From NCBI GenBank assembly GCA_963971575.1, contig OZ020617.1, forward strand, positions 38,159,626 through 38,223,625: DNA of 64,000 nt, in the 5' to 3' direction. The notes beneath the pieces are model-generated. The model was not told the DNA's origin, did no database searches, and saw only the letters and a program-made list of their open reading frames with translations. Both the position numbers and the translations under genes were made by a program. Position 1 is the stretch's first letter; every line of letters begins with the position of its first letter. Positions 30,590 through 38,480 of the stretch are shown in pieces. This DNA is from Liopterus haemorrhoidalis. Taxonomy: Eukaryota; Arthropoda; Insecta; Coleoptera; Dytiscidae.

Positions 30590-32060
30590 TTGGGATGTTT
30601 ATATGTGAATTGGCATTATTGTTTTGTAGGGTACAGATTTTATTTATTAGAACTTGGATTTGAGACTGACAGTTGTTTATTATTTGCTGCAATTTATTTA
30701 TTTCATTAAAAATGAGAGGTAGTGTGTAATTTGTTTCTGTTGCGTTATTATTTTCGGTTCTCGATTGTTGCTTGTTTTTAACTACATTGGCATAAGAATT
30801 GTCGTTAACTTTAAGGGACATGTTTAAATTGTGAGACTTTTGTGTCTTGACTGCTATGTAGTTATACCTAGGCTTAAAATTGTCTTTATTTGCTTCCATA
30901 GGAGTTGTGGTATTTGTTTGCGTGTTTAAGGGGTCGTGTCTCTTTTGGTTTTTATTTTTATTTTTGATTATTGTCTTGAACAGTGGACAACCTTTATAGT
31001 TGGATGGGTGAGAACCTCCACAGTTAATGCATTTGGATAACTGAGTTTCCGGTTTGGTACAATCTCTGGAGTGATGGTCTTGTGCGCATTTCCTGCATTT
31101 AGGGGTTGCTGTGCAATAACTGGCCGAGTGACCAGGCCTCTGACATCTATAACATTGGGACGGCCCAGATATTCCTCTATATTTCTCAATTTTTATTTTC
31201 ATGTTTAAGATGTAATTTATTTTGAAGATATTTTCCGAATTTTCATTTGTTGGTATCGTAACTAGAAACAAAGGCATTTTTTCTAATGTTATTTTTGACG
31301 TGAGTTGCGTAATGCCGTTTACTGTGAAACCTTGATCTGTTAAATCTTCTTTAATCTCCTTGTTATCGGTGTTAATTGGGAGTCCCCTAATTACTACTTT
31401 GTATGGCTTATTATTTATGTCAATTTCGTACGTATGACGTTGTATATTTTTCTCGGTACAGTATTTAATTGCAAATCTGTAGTCGTCGGGGGTTTCAAAT
31501 TTAATTTTTATACTGTCAAAACGGCTTTTGGCTTTAAATTTTATTTTTGTTTTAAGAAATTTAAAATGTTCGGACCAATTTTCTGTGTCATAAATAATAA
31601 GTGGAGGTATATATGTTTCGTCATTTGTGGTTTGAGTGGTGTTTTGGTTTGGGACAGGGTCCACAGTGAGTGGGTCATATGGGTTGTGCACAGGAACACT
31701 GTATAAAGATTGTTGCGTTTGAGGTTGTGCGGTTGGTTGCACTTGTGATTGTGTATGTGTTTGAAAAACTAACCTTGGTGGTTGCAGGAGTGTTCTCCCA
31801 GGTTGCTGGTAGCCGGTAACTTCCATTTGTTCGCTTCTATCTTGTGTTTGATCATGCTTTTTTTGTTTTTTTGAAACGGGTAAGTTTGAGTCGTAAGTCT
31901 TGGAGTCGTTTACTTCATAAATTTCTTCGTGTAAGATATTCATAGCACTAGATATTAACTGCCCTGTATCATTTAAATTATTCGCCATATTAGCCGAATA
32001 CCCCAAGGGGGTGGAACAGCTGTCACAAATTTTATCACTAAATGTATCGTACTGATGCAC
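30576..32060 (-). CDS. Jockey ORF1: nucleic-acid-binding protein with CCHC knuckles
   Basis: Open for 494 codons. The Met at 31988 (MANNLNDTGQ, residue 25) is the more likely start because the preceding residues look like leader sequence. The N-terminal third is Gln/Pro/Thr-rich. The middle (about 150-290) is a basic region containing the fold preceding the knuckles in Jockey ORF1 (PRE_C2HC-like: KVVIRGLPINTDNKEIKEDL). Three zinc knuckles follow at about 295-365: CYRCQRPGHSASYC, CRKCAQDHHSRDC and CINCGGSHPSNYKGC. The last, with GGxHPxNYxGC, is a Jockey signature. The role is binding and packaging of element RNA with the ORF2 protein. Confidence 0.9.
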   Translation of the reverse strand: MHQYDTFSDKICDSCSTPLGYSANMANNLNDTGQLISSAMNILHEEIYEVNDSKTYDSNLPVSKKQKKHDQTQDRSEQMEVTGYQQPGRTLLQPPRLVFQTHTQSQVQPTAQPQTQQSLYSVPVHNPYDPLTVDPVPNQNTTQTTNDETYIPPLIIYDTENWSEHFKFLKTKIKFKAKSRFDSIKIKFETPDDYRFAIKYCTEKNIQRHTYEIDINNKPYKVVIRGLPINTDNKEIKEDLTDQGFTVNGITQLTSKITLEKMPLFLVTIPTNENSENIFKINYILNMKIKIEKYRGISGPSQCYRCQRPGHSASYCTATPKCRKCAQDHHSRDCTKPETQLSKCINCGGSHPSNYKGCPLFKTIIKNKNKNQKRHDPLNTQTNTTTPMEANKDNFKPRYNYIAVKTQKSHNLNMSLKVNDNSYANVVKNKQQSRTENNNATETNYTLPLIFNEINKLQQIINNCQSQIQVLINKICTLQNNNANSHINIPNGQP

Positions 32061-32067
32061 TTATGTA

Positions 32068-32463
32068 TTAAGCTGTTGACTGCACGGTGGCTCGCCAACG
32101 AATGTTATTATATCGGTTGTTTTTATTGAATTCGTATGGGGATTTATCATTAGTAGTGTTGAGTGTATTATAATTATTAATTGACGCGCTAATGATCTCA
32201 TTAGTGACGTCACTTGTGTTATTTGACTTTTTTGTTTGTGGATTTTTATTAATATCGATATTTGGCCGTTTGTTCGTGGATTTATTATTATTGTTGACCA
32301 CATTATTGTTTATAGAATTGTTACATGTTTCATTATTAACAAGAGAGTTTTCGTTTTTACTGTTGGAGATATGTGTTACGTGTTTTTCCGTAAAATTATT
32401 TGGATAACTTATTTGTTCATTATTAACAGTTTCCATCGCCTCCGTAAAAGAGTCTACGTTCAT
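32068..32463 (-). CDS. Small Asn-rich ORF upstream of Jockey ORF1
   Basis: 131 codons with an ATG near the 5' end of the element transcript, ending 7 nt before the open frame of ORF1 in a different frame. About a quarter or more of the residues are Asn, with runs such as NNNVVNNNNKS. No domain recognised. It could be a real accessory ORF, an upstream ORF that regulates ORF1 translation, or the original N-terminus of ORF1 separated by a frameshift. Jockey elements normally have only two ORFs. Confidence 0.4.
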   Translation of the reverse strand: MNVDSFTEAMETVNNEQISYPNNFTEKHVTHISNSKNENSLVNNETCNNSINNNVVNNNNKSTNKRPNIDINKNPQTKKSNNTSDVTNEIISASINNYNTLNTTNDKSPYEFNKNNRYNNIRWRATVQSTA

Positions 32464-32634
32464 CTTACAGATAAATTATTTAAACACTATTACACTTAAT
32501 TTATACTATAATTATCACAAAATTAGTAATATTACAACTGAATGTTTTGAATTCACTTCACTCTAACAGTTTTGGCTTTTATTTTACCGCACTGTAATGA
32601 TGCATAACAGTTTTAAACTGTACACACTAATTTA

Positions 32635-32667
32635 CGTCCGATCAGGTCGGAGGCAATTAGCCGAATG
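32635..32667 (-). promoter_or_regulatory. Jockey internal promoter: initiator plus DPE
   Basis: At the 5' terminus the minus strand reads TCATTC, a perfect match to the insect initiator TCAKTY with A+1 at 32666. GGACG occupies exactly +28 to +32 (32639-32635), matching the downstream promoter element RGWYV. Jockey-type LINEs are known to use such internal, TATA-less promoters, and the exact spacing is strong support. Confidence 0.85.
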
Positions 32668-32960
32668 ATGTTAATCTTTGAACAGAAGCTTTTATTTTTT
32701 TATTTTAAAACCTACAAAAACTTATCTTTTGGCAAAATAATTCGATGAAAAATTCTGTTGAACCATTTCTACTCACATCAATGTGCATTACTCCGATTGT
32801 TTTTTTTTTTTTTTTCATGCTTTTAAACCATCCCCTTTTAGAATCAGACTGGTAACAAAAGATTTTTGGCAAATATCTCGTCAAAATATATATTGTAACG
32901 GTTTTATTGTTAAACACAAATGAGGTAAGCATATTTCCCCCATCAGTAGGACTGAAAATT
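32668..32960 (-). repeat. Dispersed repeat, copy B, right flank
   Basis: Starts with ATGTTAATCTTT (32668-32679), the right target-site duplication. On the minus strand it carries the dispersed-repeat module: GGGGATGGTTTAAAAGC, a poly-A, AATGCACATTGATG, GAAATGGTTCAACAGAA. Confidence 0.6.
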
Positions 32961-33390
32961 GCCTAATCGTTTTAAATAGTATGCGGGCCTATATATCTAT
33001 TGATAATATTACATAATTTATTACTGTGGCAAACTGAAAATTTAGTTTATAGTTTAGCCACGATTGGTAGAGACGTGGGCAGCAAATTATAAAACCGGCA
33101 AGGACAATCACTTTTTTCTGCACGTTGATGGAGGAAAACTGTGGAGGTGGACAAGACACATGTCGTTTTGTGGTGCGTGAGAAACCGCATGGTTTAAATA
33201 GAATGTAATGAACGGATTCCAAATAGTGGTAGTGAATACAAAATATGTGAAACTGTATATATTCTTAATTCGCACTATTAGGAATTTTAAGGGGTACGTC
33301 TGGGAGATTTAAAAATTGGAAAGGCCGAGTATTTAACCGGAAATCATTTTGAGTAACTAGAAGATAAGAAATTCAGATTCTTGAGTTACC
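32961..33390. other. No gene seen
   Basis: Continuation of repeat-like flank; no ORF or motif recognised. Confidence 0.35.
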
Positions 33391-34260
33391 TAAAAGTTAA
33401 CTATAGAATGTAGCAACTCTGTGATAGACATTTCAAATATCTACGGGATATATTGCATTTTTGGAAGAAATTTAATGAAATGATTCTAAAAACTCGTGTT
33501 TGTAAGGCAAAAATTCGTTTTGCTGAAGCACTAGGTCCCCACGCAAGCAGGGTGTAAGAGACGTGGTACTGAAATAGAGCATAGTATGACATTTTTAAAA
33601 CATTGACAGATTTCGACAAGATTTCGAGTTAAATATATGGTTCTACATAATTTAGCTACCAGATTTTGAACATTATGTTTCCATGTCAAAGTAGGGTCTA
33701 TATGAACGCCTAGAAAATTTACTTATCCTGGATTAGTAAACTCAAATGATTTAATGTAAAAACAAAATGATTTAATGTAATTAATAATTTATTTATTTTG
33801 TCTATATTCAATCACTGTTTGTTTGATGAAAACCAGAAATGCGAATCATGAATTAACTCTTCATTTTTAAAAAAAGATAGTTTTGAGATTTTGATCTGAT
33901 CAGCAACGTGGTATCACCAGCGTACATAAAATGGGAGCAGTCTTTAATACACGAAAGAAAGTCATTCACAAGAATTAAAAATAAGGGGTCCAAAAATAGA
34001 TCCTTGTGGAACTCAACAGATAATAGACACGTGTTGAATCTATGTCTTTAAACTTAACATACTTCAATCTATTAATAAGATATGATTTCAAAAGTGTACA
34101 ACTGTTATTGTCAAAACCATACTTGGTTAGTTTAGTCAGTAAAATTTCATGTGACACGCAATCGAACGCCTTACTTAAATCTAAAAACGTGGACAGGCTT
34201 GGTGGAACATGTCTATAAATATAAAAATTAAATAATACACTTGTTAATTCCACTAAATAT
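33391..34260 (-). pseudogene. CR1-like LINE RT fragment
   Basis: Minus-strand pieces in order: FLDLSKAFDCVSHEILLTKL and LKSYLINRLKYVKF (34253-33975), then with frame changes a region near 33960-33700 matching the YADD to FLGVHIDPTLTWKH segment, then LAWGPSASAKRIFALQTRVFRII (33619-33401). The order and wording match the element at 5458-6978. Several frameshifts. Both ends are truncated. Confidence 0.75.
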
Positions 34261-34321
34261 TTAATATCAACAACTTCACATGTTTCGACCTTTCGGTCAT
34301 TATCAAAAGTAACATTACTTT

Positions 34322-34560
34322 ATCAGAGTTGCCGTGGTTCCGTGGTAAGACGGTTGCCTACTCTTTCGGATTTTTATCTTCCGATATTGTGCATTCAGCT
34401 TTGGGGTCGACTCAGCCTCAAGTATTTAATACATAAAATGAGAACCTATTTATACATGGAATATAGGACAGGTTGAAACATCACAGTTACCACGTGGCTT
34501 TCATATATATGACCAATGGTCTAGAAACGGAAAACCTTCTTTGGCCCTAGAGACTATCTA
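34322..34560 (+). repeat. SINE-like repeat (tRNA-derived family), diverged
   Basis: GTTGCCGTGGTTCCGTGGTA then AGACGGTTGCCTAC resembles the tRNA-like head at 37581 but lacks a good B box. The body shares AAGTATT-AATAC-TAAAATRAG and a later CACRTGGCT with that copy. Confidence 0.5.
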
Positions 34561-35373
34561 AACATTTGGGAGCCTATTGCTTATTTATATGTTTAACATA
34601 TTATTATATTATTTAATTTTTTATAAGATGATTATGTTTACAAAATGGTCAGATAAGCGATGATAAATAAAGATTTTATGACGAAATTGTCGATACTTTT
34701 TGAAAACCCCTTGTACAAAGTCTAAAATTAATTCTTTTATAATGCTGCGTTCAAAGTAAAAATTTAATAATTTTTAATATTAGAAAATTCTATTTTCTAC
34801 AGAATATTTTTTAGTTTTAAACAAAAAATGATTTAGTGATGTTTTTACTAAAAATATGGGGTTTAGTAAAAAAAAAGAAACGTTCCCTTTGCTATATAAA
34901 AAGCATCACTCAGACATCACTTTTCTAAAATTTAATTAAAATATTCATAAAACTGGAATTTAGAACTGCAAAGTGTGCAAAGGAAAATTAAATTTACTTA
35001 AACTTAGCAAAAAGATAGCAGAATGAATGAGATAATATATTCGGTTTTTTCTCATCTATTTTATTCAGTTAAATATTATATATCATAAGAGAGAATTAAA
35101 CAATTTGAAAGTGTACACCTGCTATTAATTATTTTTAAATATGTAAATGAAAAGCTTGAGTGAAATTTCTCTCTCTTACTCTGTCATTCTTTCTTTCTCT
35201 CTATTTTGGGACATGGTTGTATTTTGATACTCATGTAAGCTTTTCACCCTGTTCTGTTAAATGTCAGACCTTTCTAGGTATCCTGTTTACCAACCTCAGA
35301 TCTTTGTTTTTAGGGTTTTGAAGGAATGACCACCAATAAACCCTTATAGCGTCACTCATGTGTCAGTCTATCT
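34561..35373. other. No gene seen
   Basis: AT-rich; a pyrimidine run (CT-rich) near 35172-35212. No coding motif. Confidence 0.35.
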
Positions 35374-35381
35374 GCCTATAC

Positions 35382-36154
35382 CAAGCATGGGCAACGTACG
35401 GCCCGCGTAATGAATTTATGCGGCCCGCGATTAATTTTTCAATATTAGCTATTTAACTTCCAATAATTGGTCGAATAGATTCGCGATACTTCTTTATTTT
35501 TTAAAAAGTTTCCATTATAAAGATTTACAACTTTTGTACTCGTCTGTACTCGATATGAAATCCATTTTCTGTACATGTAGATGTTCCTGTTGATATACAA
35601 TTAGAAATAATTAATTTAAATTGTGATGAATTATTACATGAGAAATATCGAGAAGAGCAAGAAAATTTGAACAATTTCTATAAGCAATTGAATGATAGAA
35701 CATACGGAAATTTAAAAACACTTGCAAAGAAATATTTAGTAATCTTCAGTTCAACTTATATTTGCGAACAAACTTTTTCTTTAATGAATCTAAATAAAAA
35801 GACAACAAGATTAAGATTGAATGATTTACATTTGGAGGCTGTGTTAAGAATACCTACTACAAGTATAGAGCCAGATATTAAGCAAATAATAGGCGATGCA
35901 AAGCGCTTCAACACGTCACATTAGTTTTTTTGTTGATTTGTTGTACTAAATAATTGAATAAATGTAAGTAACATTTATTCATAAACAAATTCCATAATAA
36001 TATTTTGTTTACCTAAACGAATCGTTTCTGTTTTTTTAATTTTTTACATTTTACTTTCCATTTTAAAATTTTTTAATTTTAATATTTCGTCCGGCCCGTG
36101 AAAAAACTTTTCTTTCCAATCCGGCCCGAAGGCAAAAACTGTTGGCCACACCTG
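35382..36154 (+). mobile_element. hAT transposon remnant (773 bp)
   Basis: The ends CAAGCATGGGCAAC (35382) and CAGGTGTGGCCAAC (reverse complement of the right end) are imperfect terminal inverted repeats of hAT type. They are flanked by 8-bp near-duplications GCCTATAC (35374-35381) and GTCTATAC (36155-36162), 7 of 8 matching. GC-rich CGGCCCG motifs sit just inside both ends. It retains only the transposase C-terminus. Confidence 0.8.
35667..35924 (+). pseudogene. hAT transposase C-terminal dimerisation domain
   Basis: 85 residues ending at a natural-looking stop. IFSSTYICEQTFSLMNLNKK, followed by TRLRLNDLHLEAVLRI, is the hATC dimerisation region; family members usually read FGSTYxCEQxFSxMxxxKxxxRxRLxDxHLxxxLRI. 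The upstream sequence (35600-35666) continues the frame with a partial LQCDELLHEKYREEQENLNNFYK-like stretch, so the N-terminal BED finger and RNase-H-like catalytic core are deleted. Not a functional transposase by itself. Confidence 0.8.
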
Positions 36155-36289
36155 GTCTATACGGTAAATGAAAAAGTAAATATTTTTTTAAAATTCTGTG
36201 TGCGGGATCAAATAAAACCTCTTAATGCCCTAGACAAGTAAATTTATATTTTTAAAAAGTAAATTTTTTTATTGGATTTTTGCCAAAAA

Positions 36290-36470
36290 ATTGTAATAAA
36301 ACTTTTGTCCCCCACCTTATCTTCCAGAGGGGTTGGTCAAAAAATCTGAAAAAATATCCATAATGGGCATTGATGGGAACCGGAATAGTTCAACAGAAAT
36401 TTTTGATCAGATTAGTTTTTCGAAACTATTGATTTTTTCTGTCGTTGAAAAAATTATTATTATTTTTTTA
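36290..36470 (+). repeat. Dispersed repeat, copy C
   Basis: Plus-strand copy of the module: GAGGGGTTGGTCAAAAAATC, AATGGGCATTGATGGGAACC, GGAATAGTTCAACAGAAA, TTTTGATCAGATTAGTTTTT. A second, weaker GAGTTTTTGATCAGATTT unit follows near 36508. Confidence 0.65.
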
Positions 36471-36599
36471 AAATTTATTGTGTGGGATCTGAGCCGAAAA
36501 TGTACGAGAGGAGTTTTTGATCAGATTTCGGTTTTGAAAAATATTTCAGTTTTTGTGTTTTTGACAAAATTAATTATTTTTTTAATTCATGACTAAATT

Positions 36600-36927
36600 A
36601 TGGCTAATAATGTTATGAATTTTGTATACAGAATCGAATCGCTTCTTAAGAAGCTTAAGTATGTGGTTATACATCTTATTTTTAAGGTATCAAAGAGAAA
36701 TAAATCATTTATAGTAGTGAAATACTGAAAAATGGGACTATAAATCAAATAGCCACATTGTTAATAATGAGATATACGTTTCTGAAACTGAAAAAATGTG
36801 AAATGTAACAAGTGTATATTTTGCAGCGGAAGCCAAACACCTCTGCTGTTCGTATTCTACGTTAGTAGTATCACTCCACTAATGTGACCTAATAGTCACC
36901 GTTGAGCGTTCGAAGACGCTGCATCAT

Positions 36928-36928
<1 letters not shown>
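36600..36928. other. No gene seen
   Basis: No repeat or ORF of note. Confidence 0.35.

Positions 36929-36992
<64 letters not shown>
36929..36992. repeat. (AAT)n microsatellite
   Basis: About 21 units of a trinucleotide. A second, shorter run of the same repeat lies at 37141-37166; the roughly 150 bp between them is comparatively GC-rich and unassigned. Confidence 0.95.
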
Positions 36993-36993
<1 letters not shown>

Positions 36994-37140
36994 GATCTGG
37001 CGTAATTTCCGCGGCTGCATATCGCCAGGGTTTGGGATGCAGTCGTGTGTATTTAGCTCCACTAGTCTCTAGTATGACGCGGCTCAAAAGGTTGCTGAAG
37101 TTTGAGATTAGTAGACGCTTGTCAAGACCTGACAAACCCC

Positions 37141-37166
37141 ATAATAATAATAATAATAATAATAAT
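37141..37166. repeat. (AAT)n microsatellite, second run
   Basis: Eight or so trinucleotide units. Confidence 0.9.
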
Positions 37167-37580
37167 TAATATACATTTATCATTTTCTGTAATTTGTGAG
37201 TGGTCGAATAACAAAATGTACTTAAATCTTTATAGTGAACGTATATTTAATATGATTCCGCCAAAGAAGTAATTTATCAATATATGTATTTCTTATTAAT
37301 TTAATGAAGAACTTGCATAAGAAATAAATGCAGAAAAAAAATTTTCTTATGACGTAATATTCGCAAATTATATAAATTTAGTTTAAACAAATCAAATGGA
37401 AGCTCTTTGTACTCCAAAATCGAATAACAATGATTATCAAAAATCTGTTGATTTTGACGTAATTATAGAAAGAAAAAAAAATGACTTAGACATCCTGTAT
37501 TCCGTTTTCTTTTTGCTCTTATTAAATGCCTACAAAACCCTGAAATGAGTAAAAATTCACACATCAATTTTTTTTTGCTT
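37167..37580. other. No gene seen
   Basis: AT-rich; nothing recognised. Confidence 0.35.
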
Positions 37581-37805
37581 ACCGTGGGTCTGTCGTAAGA
37601 TGGTTGCTTATAGACCACAGGGCCGCGGGTTCGAATCCCGGACAGCACATTGGAATATCCATTTTCCGATACCGAGTAGTTAACTCAGGGGCAACAGCAT
37701 GAAGTATTAATACTTAAAATAAGTTGAGCAAGGTAAGAGAAAATATGACCCACATGGCTAATATGGACCACATTGATATCTCCTGACTGGTCAAGAACAC
37801 GAGTG
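37581..37805 (+). repeat. tRNA-derived SINE
   Basis: The head resembles a tRNA: a degenerate A box TGTCGTAAGATGG at 37591-37603 and a perfect B box GGTTCGAATCC at 37628-37638, 24 bp apart, as for an RNA polymerase III internal promoter. The tRNA-like part would end GACAGCAC. A tRNA-unrelated body follows, sharing TGAAGTATTAATACTTAAAA and CACATGGCT with the copy at 34322. It is not a tRNA gene: no clean acceptor stem or anticodon arm. Confidence 0.75.
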
Positions 37806-37969
37806 TCACAGATGTCTCGTTTTAAACGTGTTTAAACCGGCACCACTTTTTTTACTGGCGCTAGCATTCAAAAATAATCGTAGTTGTTAGCGCAAATTAT
37901 TAGTTTCTCTCCACTTTGTTTTTATTTTTTGGTTTAAGTTTTCGACGAAATTTTTATGTATTATAAATA

Positions 37970-38028
37970 TATGTATCTCTAAATCAAAATGATGTCCCAG
38001 GTATTTGTAATGATGCACTTGATCAATG
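37970..38028 (-). pseudogene. RTE-like LINE fragment, downstream half
   Basis: On the minus strand this reads HIDQVHHYKYLGHHFDL, the IxxVxxYxYLGxxI block after the RT catalytic core in RTE elements. The upstream half is at 43390-43570; the BEL element is inserted between. Confidence 0.55.
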
Positions 38029-38326
38029 TGTTCCAAATTTTATTAGTAGGCTGATATATTTAAAAATAATAATTACAAAACGTAGTAGCCTTTTGTTGTT
38101 GAAAAATAATAATGATTGATTGGTAACAAAAGAAAGCCATGACATGAAAAAATGTAATTTTGAAGAATAAATATATGGACGAAATATAGAATATTATTTA
38201 AGAAAAAAGAATATATTATTTTAATACGTGGCGAAATATATGTACATTTACCATCCTATCTTAAAAATCCGACCTTCGAACTCGGATACTAACAATATAT
38301 TTCATAAAGGTAAGACCATTTTAACA
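38029..38326 (+). repeat. 5' LTR (298 bp)
   Basis: Same as 43092-43389 apart from one A/G change (CATGACATGAAAA versus CATGACATGGAAA). Confidence 0.9.
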
Positions 38327-38385
38327 TTGGACCTTCGAACTCGGATACTAACAATATATTTCATAAAGGTAAGACCATTTTAACA
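38268..38385 (+). repeat. 59-bp tandem duplication spanning the LTR/leader junction
   Basis: 38268-38326 (the last 59 bp of the 5' LTR, from GACCTTCGAACTCGG to TTAACA, with a TTG joint) is repeated almost exactly at 38327-38385. The 3' LTR has only one copy. The following TTGGTCCATCG is a possible primer-binding site, similar to but not a good match for the tRNA-Gly type used by some BEL elements. Confidence 0.75.
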
Positions 38386-38480
38386 TTGGTCCATCGAGCC
38401 ACCTTGACCTACCCTAGAAAATACAGTCCACATCCTAGATCCTCTGAATTCGACCGTTAGTGTTTCGACCAGGTATTACA

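Larger units (their letters stand above)
27676..32667 (-). mobile_element. Jockey-clade LINE, full length
   Basis: A 5.0-kb non-LTR element on the minus strand with a recognisable 5' terminus and promoter (32635-32667), a 200-nt leader, a small Asn-rich ORF, ORF1, ORF2 and a 3' UTR. The 3' end has AATAAA at 27697-27692 (minus strand) followed within 20 nt by a (TA)6 run, then LINE-2. There is no poly(A) at this end. ORF2 lacks RNase H, as usual for Jockey. ORF1 and ORF2 are uninterrupted. Potentially competent. Confidence 0.9.

Noticed and set aside
37581..37660. tRNA gene
   Set aside because: Good B box but no acceptor-stem pairing or clear anticodon arm, and it continues into a repeated body, so it is a SINE head.
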